Source of the DNA: Thermoplasmata archaeon
GTDB lineage: Archaea; Thermoplasmatota; Thermoplasmata; Lutacidiplasmatales; UBA184
Length of the DNA: 64,000 nt
Reading direction: 5' to 3'
Assembly (NCBI GenBank): GCA_021817605.1
Contig: JAKAUN010000009.1
Span: 62,001 to 126,000, forward strand
Positions 15,328 to 24,384 of the stretch are shown one piece after another. A model generated the notes under the pieces. It ran no database searches. It saw nothing but the letters and a program-made list of their open reading frames with translations, and was not told the DNA's origin. Position 1 is the first letter of the stretch. Every line of letters starts with the position of its first letter. Made by a program: the position numbers and the translations under genes.

Positions 15328-16617
15328 TCAACCCGCCACCGTACCCTCGCGCCGGCGGAAGCGCCGGTAGAGGATGAGGTCGTAGACGATCTTGATCGAA
15401 CCGGCGAGGACGAAGGGACCCGCGATCCAGGGGCCACCGGCCTCGAGGAAGGCGCCGGTGACGGGCGCGCCGAGGGCTTGGCCACTACGGCCCGCGGTCG
15501 TGTAGCCGGCCGCCGCGGCCCGCTCCTCGGGCCGAACGATCGACTGGACGTAGGACTGTCGTGTGGGCACGTCCATCTGCGAGATGGTCGAACGGACGAC
15601 CCAGACAGCCCCCGCCGCGAACACGGACGGCATGAACGCGAGCGCGATGAGCAGCAGGTTCGAGGGCAGGTGGGTGAAGACCATCGTGTTGACGAGGCCG
15701 AAGCGTCGCGCGAGCGGCACGGCGAGCAGGAGCGAGGCCGCCGCGGCCACGCTGCCACCGGCGAGGATGAGGCCGATCGTGAGGACGGCGGGATGGAACC
15801 GCTCGACCAGATAGGCCGTCACCAGCGTGTTGGCGATGAGCCCTCCGCCGAACGCGTCCACCGAGAACAGACCGGTGAGCTCGAGGATCGGACGTCGGCG
15901 CTCTGGGGAGAGGCCGGCCACGCGCTCGGAGGAGCCTTCGTTCACGTGCTGGGAAAGCCCAAGGTACGCGGGAAGGAGACCGAGGCCGAGCAGGGCGTAG
16001 AGCAGGAGGACCGAGTCGTGGGTTCCCGAGGGCAGCCACGGGATGGACAGGGGCTCACTCGCCAGCGGGACGGCCGCGAGAGCGCCGGCCGCGGTTGCGA
16101 GATACCCCGCAAGGTTGTAGACCGCGAACCAGAGGGTCCGGTCCTTCTGGGCGCTCACCGACCCCAGTCCGGCTTGTTCCATCGCACCCAACGGGCTGAT
16201 GTCGCTGCTGCTCGCGACGATCCCACCCAGCGCGAGGGCAACGACGATGGTGATCAGGCTGGAGAGGTCGAAGAAGAGAAGCGCCCCGCCGGCCGCGAAC
16301 AACAACGCCCCGAGGCCCAACACCTGGCGACGGGCGAGGCGGCGCTCCATTCGAGGAGCCGCGATCGCCCAAAGGGCGGCTGCGGCCATGGCGAGGCCGA
16401 CCAGCAGCCCGATCGCGAGCGACGAATACCCTTCGCGGGCAAGATCCAGGGCGAAGACCACGCTCAGCGAACCCGCCCCAAAGCCCCGCAGCCCTCGGGT
16501 CAGGACGAGGAGCTTGAGGTCGCGTCCAGCGCCCCCCGAGCCGCTGACGGCTCGAGCGGCCGCGGCCAACGGCGGGTCGGTCGCCCCCCCTTTCGCGGTC
16601 GGAGGCCCAGCCCGCAC
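15328..16617 (-). CDS. MFS transporter
   Basis: 429 residues with about 12 hydrophobic helices, including LAIGLLVGLAMAAAALWAI, VLGLGALLFAAGGALLFF and LIANTLVTAYLV. The loops between helices 2-3 (RMERRLARRQ) and 8-9 (PLARRFGL) have the basic character of the MFS signature. It is a single-polypeptide secondary carrier; the substrate cannot be told, though drug/sugar exporters are common in this subgroup. GTG 16617 was chosen because upstream in-frame sequence reads as a shadow of the preceding gene. It follows the phosphodiesterase gene by 34 bp on the same strand, suggesting an operon. Confidence 0.8.
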   Translation of the reverse strand: MRAGPPTAKGGATDPPLAAAARAVSGSGGAGRDLKLLVLTRGLRGFGAGSLSVVFALDLAREGYSSLAIGLLVGLAMAAAALWAIAAPRMERRLARRQVLGLGALLFAAGGALLFFDLSSLITIVVALALGGIVASSSDISPLGAMEQAGLGSVSAQKDRTLWFAVYNLAGYLATAAGALAAVPLASEPLSIPWLPSGTHDSVLLLYALLGLGLLPAYLGLSQHVNEGSSERVAGLSPERRRPILELTGLFSVDAFGGGLIANTLVTAYLVERFHPAVLTIGLILAGGSVAAAASLLLAVPLARRFGLVNTMVFTHLPSNLLLIALAFMPSVFAAGAVWVVRSTISQMDVPTRQSYVQSIVRPEERAAAAGYTTAGRSGQALGAPVTGAFLEAGGPWIAGPFVLAGSIKIVYDLILYRRFRRREGTVAG

Positions 16618-16651
16618 GTAGCCTCGGTCTGTCGGCCCGGCCGCCCCGTCG

Positions 16652-18040
16652 CTAGACGAACTGGGGGATCGGGCGGCCCTGCATCTCGGCCGGGATCTCG
16701 AGCCCGAGCAGGGAGAGAAGGCTCGGCGCGATGTCGAGGATCTTCTGGGTTGGGCCCGGGCCCTTTCCCGCCCCCGAGAGGGCATAGACGCCCTCGAAAG
16801 AGTGGACCGAGTCGTCCGGCCCGGTATCGTTCTCGGAGAGGTAGGGCGAGTCGTAACCGACCGTTCCGGCCGACCGCCAGGTGGCGTTCGCGAAGTAGAC
16901 CATCAGGTCCGGGGGATCGCCGTTGACCTCATGGTAGACCTTCCGCGGGACCCGTACATCGACCCCCATGGGGGAGCCGTCCGGTCGGCGGATGGTCGCG
17001 AGGTGCCGGCTGAGCTCCTCTTCGAATTCCGGGAGCTTGTTCGGCGCCAGGATCCCCTGCGGTTCGCGGCCCTTCACGTTGTAGAAGATGCGCGCGTAGT
17101 AGCCTCCCGCACCCCACGCCCGCGTCTTCGACCAGTCGATGTCGGTCTTCTCGATCGGGGTGCCGGCGGGAGGCCGCTTCCCCCGGAAAGCGAGGTACCC
17201 CTCCTTCGCAAGCCAGTCGTTGATGCAGAAGCAGCCCTGCATCGCCTGGCTGCCGTGGTCGGAGGCGACGAGGATGCGCACGTCCTCGGGCACGATATCG
17301 AGAAGCCGACCAATCTCGGCGTCGAGCAGCGTGTAATACTCGTCGGCGACGTCACGGAACTTCGAGTCGGCCTCGTAGCGGGGATGCTGGGGGTCGAAGT
17401 ACTTCCAGAAGGTATGGTGGAGGCGGTCCGGGCCGATCTCGTGGAGGGCAAAGAAGTCCCACTTTTCCTTCGCGTAGAGATGGCGGGCCACCGCGAAGCG
17501 CTTGGTCGTCATCTCGCGGATCTCCTGGGCGATCCGCTCGCGATCCTCCGCACGGAAGGTCACGTCGAAGACGTAGCCCCCGGCGGCCTGGTCGACCTCT
17601 CCGCGCATCGAGATGGGGTTCACGTAATCGGTGACGTTGTCCGGGGTGAGGAAGTCGGAGATGTAGACGCCGTTCACCGCCGGCGGAGGGTAGCCGGGGG
17701 GCATGCCGATGACGCAGACGCGACGTCCGATGCGCGACAACCGATCCCAAAGCAAAGGGCGTCGCATGGTGCGGGAGGTTGGAATATAGTTGTCCCAGTA
17801 CGATCCCGGACGGCGGTGACGGAAGCCGTACAGGCCGAGCGTGCCAGGGTCGACACCCGCGAACATGACGGCCCACGCCGGCACAGTGATGGGGGGATCG
17901 ACCGTGGTGAGGGTGCCTCGGAGCGAGCGGTCAAGCAGTTCTTTGAGACGCGGCATTCTCGGCAGGAAGCGCTCGTAGAGGAGCCAGGGTGAGACCGAAT
18001 CCAAGCCAAGGACGAGAAGGCGGGGAGAGCCGGAAGGCAT
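16652..18040 (-). CDS. alkaline-phosphatase-superfamily phosphodiesterase
   Basis: 462 residues of the type I phosphodiesterase/nucleotide pyrophosphatase family. The N-terminal metal site is LLVLGLDSVSPWLL. The nucleophile is probably the Thr in DPPITVPAWAVMFAG. A second metal site is seen in RILVASDHGSQAM. A long insert (YISDFLTPDNVTDYVNP, ALHEIGPDRLHHTFW) resembles archaeal AP-like proteins linked to nucleotide or lipid phosphodiester cleavage. There is no signal peptide, so it is cytoplasmic. The start MPSGSPRLL is 30 bp from a TATA-like element shared with the divergent MFS gene. Confidence 0.85.
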   Translation of the reverse strand: MPSGSPRLLVLGLDSVSPWLLYERFLPRMPRLKELLDRSLRGTLTTVDPPITVPAWAVMFAGVDPGTLGLYGFRHRRPGSYWDNYIPTSRTMRRPLLWDRLSRIGRRVCVIGMPPGYPPPAVNGVYISDFLTPDNVTDYVNPISMRGEVDQAAGGYVFDVTFRAEDRERIAQEIREMTTKRFAVARHLYAKEKWDFFALHEIGPDRLHHTFWKYFDPQHPRYEADSKFRDVADEYYTLLDAEIGRLLDIVPEDVRILVASDHGSQAMQGCFCINDWLAKEGYLAFRGKRPPAGTPIEKTDIDWSKTRAWGAGGYYARIFYNVKGREPQGILAPNKLPEFEEELSRHLATIRRPDGSPMGVDVRVPRKVYHEVNGDPPDLMVYFANATWRSAGTVGYDSPYLSENDTGPDDSVHSFEGVYALSGAGKGPGPTQKILDIAPSLLSLLGLEIPAEMQGRPIPQFV

Positions 18041-18063
18041 GTCGGCTGGGCGGAAACCCCCCT

Positions 18064-18078
18064 CGTAATAAAGATAGC
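18064..18078. promoter_or_regulatory. shared divergent TATA-like element
   Basis: cgtaataaagatagc is the only AT-rich run between the phosphodiesterase (start 18040, 30 bp away on the minus strand) and the MFS gene on the plus strand (TTG 18106, about 35 bp away). As at 1164-1173, one element could drive both directions. Confidence 0.5.
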
Positions 18079-18105
18079 TCAAAACGTCGAGAGAGGGAGG
18101 CGGCT

Positions 18106-19370
18106 TTGGTCGCTTCTCGCGAGGAGCTTGGGGCGTCTCGCCCGCCCGACATCGGGACCGGCTACCGCGGGCTCGTCCGGAACCGTCGCTACCTTCTCTG
18201 GCAAACCGGCGCGACCGCCGCAAGCGTCGGCTACGCGGTCTATGCGATATCGGTACCCTGGGTCGCCTTCCAGAGCACGGGGGACCTCTGGGTCGTTGGC
18301 CTCGCTCTCTTCGCAGAGCTGGGCATCTACACGCCCACGTTCCTCGTCGGTCCGTGGGTCGATCGCGCGCGGAACAAGCGGACCATCTACCTGCTCTGCT
18401 ACCCGGCCCAGGCCGTCGGCGCTGCGGTTCTCGGCGCAGCGGTCCAGGGTAGGTTCCTCACTCTTCCTCTCTTCTTCGGACTCATCCTCTTCCTCTCGCT
18501 TCTCTGGGACTTCGCCTGGGCGGCGAACAACGTCGCCCCCCGCCTCTTGGTCGAGAGGGACGAACTCTTTCCCGCCGCCGGGCTCGGCGGAGTGCTCGGC
18601 GGGGGGATCCAGCTTGCCGGCTATGCCGGCGGTGCCCTCCTCCTTGCGCTCGTAGGCTCGGCCGGAGGGTTCTACCTGTATGCAACCCTCCTCGTCGTGG
18701 CGGCCGGGTTCTCAACTCTCGTCTCTCTCCCCGGCGGTGGGGGTTCCGTCGAAGGCGGATACCTGGCCGAGTTCCGCGAGGGAGGGGCCTGCTTCGCGAG
18801 AAGGAGCGCCCGTCCCCTGCGTAAGCTCGCGTCCGTCGAGCTCCTCCGGGGGTTCTTCTTCAGCGCCCCCACTCTTCTCTCTTTGTCCTGCTCGCCTCGC
18901 AGCTGTTCCCCGACGCGCGTGGCGCCTACGCGACCCTCTACGTCGCCTGGGTCACCGGAGGCCTCGCCGTCGGCCTAGTCCTGGGCCGGATCAACCCACG
19001 TCGACGCATCGGGACGGTCCTCGCAGGAAGCAACCTGGCCGCCGGAGCTCTCCCGGGTAGCGCCGCCCTCGTGGCTCCGTCGGTCGTTCCGAGCGTGCTC
19101 GTCTGGTTCGCTCTCGGTTGTGCCCTGACCTCCTCGTCGACGACCAAGAGCGTCTTTCTCCAGGGCACCCGGTCTCCGCAGGCCCTCGGGCGGATCACCG
19201 CGAACCTCTACCTCTTCTCGGGCGCCTCGGGTGCGGTCGGGGCCATCGTTCTCGGCTACCTCGCCCGCACCGCGGTGCCTGCCGATCTCGGTCTCCTGTT
19301 CGCCGCGGGTTACCTGCTGGCCGGCGGCGCGTTCGGCGCGGTCCCGGCGCTCCGACGGCTGGCCTTCTGA
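18106..19370 (+). pseudogene. MFS transporter broken by a frameshift
   Basis: The N-terminal ~250 residues (GYRGLVRNRRYLLWQTGAT through VELLRGFFFSAPTLL) are in one frame. From about 18870-18885 the homologous-looking continuation (LFVLLASQLFPDARGAYATL, VAWVTGGLAVGLVLG, PSVLVWFALGCALTSS, NLYLFSGASGAVGAIVLGYL) is in the frame one base back, as if one base were lost in the Ser/Leu-rich actcttctctctttgtcc. The joined protein would be about 420 residues with 12 helices and end LRRLAF. It could be a true pseudogene, two coupled fragments or a sequencing error. There is no ATG; TTG 18106 is the best start. Confidence 0.7.
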
Positions 19371-19666
19371 GCTAGAGGAGGTGGCGGTCCCACCCTCCCC
19401 CGGTCGGGCGAAAGGGGCCCGTACGACGGGGTGCCGGCCCGGGGGTGCGGGGATCGGGGGAGGAGGGTGGCCCAACTCCCGCCGACAGAACGCCTTGGGC
19501 CCACGGGAGCCTGCGATCGCTTCGGAGCGCGCGGGTCTCCCGCCGCCCGGTGGGGGAGGCCAGAAGTACGGCGTGCGTCCCTGGCAAGGCGACAGTAGCG
19601 GCCCTCTCGGTCAAAGGGAGAGTATTTGAACTCTGTCCATGGCAATAGTACGACGGTGCAACGTCC
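19371..19666. other. intergenic, promoter of the YVTN protein
   Basis: 295 bp with no supported gene. A TATA-like gtatttgaac (about 19622-19631) lies roughly 40 bp before the ATG at 19667 and would leave a leader of about 15 nt. Nothing else stands out. Confidence 0.4.
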
Positions 19667-22600
19667 ATGCCATCGAACGGTTTCGCAAGTCGCCTCGCCG
19701 CGTTGAGCGTCGTGGGCCTGCTGCTCGTGACGACCCTCGCGGCCGTCGCGACGCTCGGCGTCGGAGGGTCAGTGCGTGGCCCTCCAGCTCCCGAGAACTC
19801 CCTCGCTTCCAGCTCCAACGGCTCGGTCGGCTCCCTTCAGCCGACCGTAGGGCTTCCCGCGATTCCCGTGGCGCAGAGCTCGCGAGGATCCCCCCTCGGT
19901 GCCGCGTCCTCCGCCCAGTCCGCTGCGGTCTGCGAGTTCACCGGCGCGCCCTCGGCACCCTCCCCGGCAGCTGCCGTCGTAGGTACGTTTTCGCTTGCCA
20001 ACGTCCTTCCGCGAGGGGTCGCGGTCGATACCGCGAACGGCCTCCTCTACGTGAGCGCCTCGGGAACGAGCGCGCTCCTGGTCGTCAACCCCCAGCTCCA
20101 CGCGGTCGTTGACACCATAGCCACGGGTCGCTCGCCTGCGGGTCTCGTCTTCGACCCGGTCAACGGGTATCTCTACGTCGCCGACAACGGCCCGGGTCGT
20201 CACGTCAGCGTGATCAACGCGGCCAACCAAACGGCCGTCGGCTCGATCACGGTCGGCAACTTCCCCGACGCCGTGGCGCTGAATCCGACCGGGCGGCTGC
20301 TCTACGTGGCGAACTCGCGCTCGAACTCCGTCTCGGTCGTCAACACGTCGACGTCGGCCGTCCTCGCGACGGTGGGAGTTGGCTCGTCCCCTGACGCGTT
20401 GGCGGTCGACTCCGCGACCGGCTTCGTCTACGTCGCCAACTCGCTCTCCAACAACCTCACGGTCCTCAACGGCACTTCCCTCGCCCCCGTGGCGGCGATC
20501 TCGGTGGGGTCGGCGCCGTCGGCCGTCCTGTTCGATCCCGCCAACGGACGGGTCTTCGTCGCCAACGCAGCCTCCGACAGCATCTCCGTGATAAACCCCA
20601 CGAACAACACGGTCCTCGCAAGCTACACCGGGGGCCCCGCGCCCTCCGCTCTCGCCGTCGAACCGGTGGATGGTTCGCTCTTCGTGGCCGATGCCAACGG
20701 CAGCGCGCTGACGGCGCTCAACGCCTCCAGTGGCACCGTCACGGGAACGATCTCCCTCTACCAGGCCCAGCCCTTCGCCATGGTCTTCGACCCTCTCGAC
20801 GCCGAGCTCTACGTCACGGACAACCGCTCGAACAGCCTGCTTTCCGTCGACCCGTCCCTCGGCCAGCCGAACTGCTCCACGCCCCTCGATTCCCCGGGCC
20901 CCTCGGCGGTTGCGTTCGATTGCGGAAGCCAGACACTGGCCGTTGTCGACTCCGTCCCCAACCAAGTGACCTTCCTCAACGCCAGCTCCGGCACTCCGCG
21001 TTCTTCGGTCTTCGTCGGTAGCCACCCCGTAGCGCTGACGCTGGTCGCGACGACCGCGTGCGGTAACGCCACCTACTACGTGGCGAACGAGGGCTCCAAC
21101 AACGTCACCGTGATCGCCGCCGCGACCGGCGCCACGCTCGGGTCGATCCCCGTCGGGATCTCGCCGGACGCGATCGTCGCGGACCCCGCCCTCGGTCAGG
21201 TCTATGTCGCGAACCGCGGCTCGAACGACGTGACCGTGATTAGCACCTCCACCAACCTCCCCGTCGCCAGCCTCCGGGTGGGCGCCGCTCCGGACGCCCT
21301 CGCGATCGACCCCGCGAGCGGCCAGGTCTTCGTGGCCAATCTTCTCTCGAACAACGTCTCCGTCCTGAACGGCACGACGGATTCGGTCCTGGGGGCGATC
21401 CCCGTGGGCGCCGACCCCTCCGCGCTGACCGTCGACCCGTCGCTCGGTCGGCTCTACGTCGCCTCAGCCCAGACGGGGAACCTCTCCGTTTACTCGACGA
21501 CCGGCCACCAGCTCCTCGGCGAGATCGTGGTCGGATCCTCGCCCGCCGCTCTCGCCTATGACGCGGCGAGCGCGAGGGTCTACGTGGCCGAAGCAGGCTC
21601 GAACTCGCTCACGGTGATCGACGGGCCGGGCTTCAGCGTCCTCGGGACGGTCGGAGTCGGGGCGGGACCTTCCGCGCTCGTCCCCGACGGGCTCCTGGGA
21701 GAGGTCTACGTCGCGGACGGCATCGGCGGGACGATCACCGCGGTCGCCCCGGGCGCGGTCGCCACCGCTTCCGTGACGTTCGACCAGAGCGGGCTGCCGG
21801 CCGCGACCCCGTGGGCGGTCGTCCTGCAAGGGTTCGCCCAGGTAGGCTCCGGAAGCTCCGTCAGCTTCCTTGCCCCCAACGGCTCCTTCGCGTTCCGGGT
21901 AGGGGCGGTGGGAGGGCATCCGGGCTACGCGCCGACCCCTGCGACCGGGACGGTCAACGTCGCCGGCGCGCCGACCACGGTCGCTCTCACCTTCGCCCCG
22001 GAGTCCACGGTCACCTTCGTCGAATCGAAGCTCCCGATCGGCGCACCCTGGTCGATCACCGCCGCTGCGCCGGGAGCCATCTCGGTGCGGACGGAGACCG
22101 CCACGACGACCGCCAAGGGGACCTCGTCGACGGCGTCCAGCAGCGCGCTCACCTTCCAGGAGCCGAACGGAACGCTCGCGTACTCCATTCCGAACGTCAC
22201 GTTCGCGGGCACCACCTACGGCGTCGCGAGGATCGCCGGGTTCGGTTCCCCCAACATCACGTCCGGGCTGGTGAGCGGGGCGAGGCTCTGGAGGGTCGTG
22301 TTCGGACCGCTCGAGAGCGTCGTGTTCAACGAGAGCCCCCTGGTCAAGTACGACCCGTATCCGGGGGCCTTCTGGGGCATTGCCCTCGTCCCCGCCGCAG
22401 CCCACGGCGGGCCGCTGCCCCGTGCGTCGACCACGAACGGCCGCTCCCTCGGCTTCGAGCTTCCGGCGGGGGCGAGCTACAAGTTCACGGTGACCGTCCC
22501 CGGCCCCGAGTACAAGGGGTTGCCGAGCAAGGGACACTTGCGCGTCCCGGTCCACGCCGAGGAGCGGCTCGTCAAGTTCAAGCTGCTCACCGCTGCCGAG

Positions 22601-22852
22601 GTCTTCACCGAGAGCGGGCTCGCCGCGGGGACGTCGTGGACGATCACGATCACCGGAGGGAGCTCGCCGGCACTCAGCTACCCGATCAGCCTCACGAAGA
22701 CGGTCGGAACCGGGGCGATCAAGTTCTTCCTCCCTGCGGGGACGTACACCTGGACGGTTAGTGCCACCGGCTTCTCCGCGACTCCCGCGGGAGGCACGTT
22801 GACGGTGATCGTCCCTGCGAAGGCCACAACGCATCCGGTCGCGTTCGCCTAG
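19667..22852 (+). CDS. secreted double beta-propeller (YVTN) protein with SGLP modules
   Basis: 1061 residues. The signal peptide is LAALSVVGLLLVTTLAAVATL. Residues ~105-700 hold 14 YVTN/YncE-type blades, each with a core such as LLYVANSRSNSVSVVN, FVYVANSLSNNLTVLN or QVYVANRGSNDVTVIS. This is enough for two seven-bladed propellers, with a shorter Cys-containing join between blades 7 and 9. Four C-terminal modules follow, marked VTFDQSGLPAATPW, VTFVESKLPIGAPW, VVFNESPLV and EVFTESGLAAGTSW. These recur in extracellular proteins of Thermoplasmatota. No C-terminal TM is seen. Sequons are frequent. A surface-binding or adhesive role is likely. A GC hairpin follows 7 bp after the stop. Confidence 0.85.
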   Translation: MPSNGFASRLAALSVVGLLLVTTLAAVATLGVGGSVRGPPAPENSLASSSNGSVGSLQPTVGLPAIPVAQSSRGSPLGAASSAQSAAVCEFTGAPSAPSPAAAVVGTFSLANVLPRGVAVDTANGLLYVSASGTSALLVVNPQLHAVVDTIATGRSPAGLVFDPVNGYLYVADNGPGRHVSVINAANQTAVGSITVGNFPDAVALNPTGRLLYVANSRSNSVSVVNTSTSAVLATVGVGSSPDALAVDSATGFVYVANSLSNNLTVLNGTSLAPVAAISVGSAPSAVLFDPANGRVFVANAASDSISVINPTNNTVLASYTGGPAPSALAVEPVDGSLFVADANGSALTALNASSGTVTGTISLYQAQPFAMVFDPLDAELYVTDNRSNSLLSVDPSLGQPNCSTPLDSPGPSAVAFDCGSQTLAVVDSVPNQVTFLNASSGTPRSSVFVGSHPVALTLVATTACGNATYYVANEGSNNVTVIAAATGATLGSIPVGISPDAIVADPALGQVYVANRGSNDVTVISTSTNLPVASLRVGAAPDALAIDPASGQVFVANLLSNNVSVLNGTTDSVLGAIPVGADPSALTVDPSLGRLYVASAQTGNLSVYSTTGHQLLGEIVVGSSPAALAYDAASARVYVAEAGSNSLTVIDGPGFSVLGTVGVGAGPSALVPDGLLGEVYVADGIGGTITAVAPGAVATASVTFDQSGLPAATPWAVVLQGFAQVGSGSSVSFLAPNGSFAFRVGAVGGHPGYAPTPATGTVNVAGAPTTVALTFAPESTVTFVESKLPIGAPWSITAAAPGAISVRTETATTTAKGTSSTASSSALTFQEPNGTLAYSIPNVTFAGTTYGVARIAGFGSPNITSGLVSGARLWRVVFGPLESVVFNESPLVKYDPYPGAFWGIALVPAAAHGGPLPRASTTNGRSLGFELPAGASYKFTVTVPGPEYKGLPSKGHLRVPVHAEERLVKFKLLTAAEVFTESGLAAGTSWTITITGGSSPALSYPISLTKTVGTGAIKFFLPAGTYTWTVSATGFSATPAGGTLTVIVPAKATTHPVAFA

Positions 22853-22859
22853 GCGCCGC

Positions 22860-22886
22860 AGGGCCGGCCCCGGCGGGGCTGGCCCT
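22860..22886 (+). terminator. GC hairpin after the YVTN gene
   Basis: agggccggcccc and ggggctggccct pair over 12 positions (one G-U) around a ggc loop, starting 8 bp after the stop codon. No T-run follows. Its position supports a terminator or 3'-end stabiliser. Confidence 0.6.
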
Positions 22887-23073
22887 GAGCGCCTCCCGGG
22901 AGAGCCCCGGACGGTCGGCGGACCACGGGGCCGCTCCCGGCGCGCGGGAGGGTGCCGCCCGGGGCCTCGCGGGCTTCCCCCCGCTCTAGCGTCCCGGGCG
23001 GGCCGCGGACGTCAGCGAGCCCAGGGAGACCTCTCCGAAACGGCTTAACGCTCCCCCGTGTGCCGTCGGTGCT

Positions 23074-23361
23074 ATGAGCGGCATCGCCGAATTGCGCGCG
23101 AACTCCAGCGCCACGATCGACGCGACGATTATTGCGATCTCCCCCGTCCGGGACGTCACGACTTCTCGAGGACCCTCTCAGGTGGCGGACGCCACGCTCC
23201 AGGATTCGACCGGGACCATCCAGTTGACCCTCTGGGGCGACGACATCAAACGGTTCTCGGTGGGCCAGAAGATCCGTATCTCCGACGGTTGGGTCAAGGA
23301 CTTCCGCGGGAAGCTCCAGATCTCCGCGGGCCGGTCGGGCACCATCAGCATCCAGCCGTAG
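23074..23361 (+). CDS. OB-fold nucleic-acid-binding protein (RPA/SSB-like)
   Basis: 95 residues forming a single OB fold: SSATIDATIIAISPVRDV, then VADATLQDSTGTIQLTLWG, then FSVGQKIRISDGWVKDF. The pattern is that of archaeal single-domain ssDNA-binding or RPA-like proteins, which act in DNA replication and repair. It lacks the zinc finger and tail of longer RPA forms. It is possibly monocistronic: ATG lies 28 bp from a TATA-like cttaac (23044-23049), and the next gene begins 57 bp after its stop. A tRNA-binding OB domain is the alternative. Confidence 0.8.
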   Translation: MSGIAELRANSSATIDATIIAISPVRDVTTSRGPSQVADATLQDSTGTIQLTLWGDDIKRFSVGQKIRISDGWVKDFRGKLQISAGRSGTISIQP

Positions 23362-23418
23362 GCTCCCGAGCGAGCCGGCCCTGCACCCTTGAGGGCCCCG
23401 GAGCGCGAACGGACCGGG

Positions 23419-24384
23419 ATGGCTGCAAGCGCTCCTTCGACGGCGAGTCCTCACTCCCCGTCCGCGCCGACCGCGGTGGCCCCGTCGCGCCAAAGGATCG
23501 CCGTCGTCACCGGAGGGGCCTCCGGTCTGGGCCTCCAGATCAGCCTCGATTTGGCGCGGACCGGCGCGACCGTCGTCGTGGTGGGCCGGGATGCCGCGCG
23601 GCTCGCGCGCGTCCGCGAGGAGATCGACCGCGCGGTTGGGCGGCCCGCGACGCGGACCATCGAGACCTCCGATCTCGCACTCCTCCCCGAGGTAAAACGG
23701 GTGGGCGAGCTGCTCGCCCGGAGCCTCCCTGAGATCGACATCCTCGTCAACAACGCCGGCGGCGTCTTCGCGCCCCGCGAGCTCACCGCCGACGGCCTCG
23801 AACGGACCTTCGCGCTCAACGTCGTCGCACCGTACGTTCTCACCACGCTGCTGCTCCCTTCGCTCGCCCGGGCGGCTCCCTCCCGCGTCGTGAACATCGC
23901 CTCCGCGGCCCATCGGTTCCAGCACCTCGACTTCGACGACCTCGGCCTGGCGCGCCGCTACTCAGCGATGCGAGCCTACGCTCGCTCCAAGCTCGCTCTG
24001 ATCCTCCTCACCCGTGAGTTCGCCAGACGCCTCGAAGGCAGCGGGGTCTCGGTGTTCGCCGTCCACCCCGGGTTCGTGCGCACGCACTTCGGACAGAACA
24101 ATCGGGGCGGGCTGGGGGCGGGTCTCAAGCTCGCCTCCCTCCTCTTCGCGATCGAGGTCGCCCGCGGCGCAGAGAGCCCGGTGTTCGCCGCGACCGATCG
24201 CTCCCTAAACGGCAGGAGCGGCCTCTACATCGCCCGCCGACTGATGCGGCCGGGCTCGGCGGCGTCGCGGGACCTCACGGCCGCCGCGCGGCTGTTCGAG
24301 GCCTGCCGCACGATCTCGGGGAGCGAGATGGCTCCCTTCGGACGGAAGGGGACGGACGGATCGCCCGCCGAGAGAGCGCGCTAG
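23419..24384 (+). CDS. short-chain dehydrogenase/reductase, retinol-dehydrogenase-like
   Basis: 321 residues. Rossmann motif TGGASGLGLQISLDL; NNAGG (DILVNNAGGVFAP); catalytic Ser in VVNIASAAHRF; and the Tyr-Lys pair in YARSKLALILL. The segment FAVHPGFVRTHFG after the active site is typical of classical SDRs of the retinol/WW-domain oxidoreductase type, using NADP(H). The substrate is unknown. ATG 23419 was preferred to an upstream TTG. The stop overlaps the convergent ROK kinase stop within a CTAG. Confidence 0.85.
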   Translation: MAASAPSTASPHSPSAPTAVAPSRQRIAVVTGGASGLGLQISLDLARTGATVVVVGRDAARLARVREEIDRAVGRPATRTIETSDLALLPEVKRVGELLARSLPEIDILVNNAGGVFAPRELTADGLERTFALNVVAPYVLTTLLLPSLARAAPSRVVNIASAAHRFQHLDFDDLGLARRYSAMRAYARSKLALILLTREFARRLEGSGVSVFAVHPGFVRTHFGQNNRGGLGAGLKLASLLFAIEVARGAESPVFAATDRSLNGRSGLYIARRLMRPGSAASRDLTAAARLFEACRTISGSEMAPFGRKGTDGSPAERAR

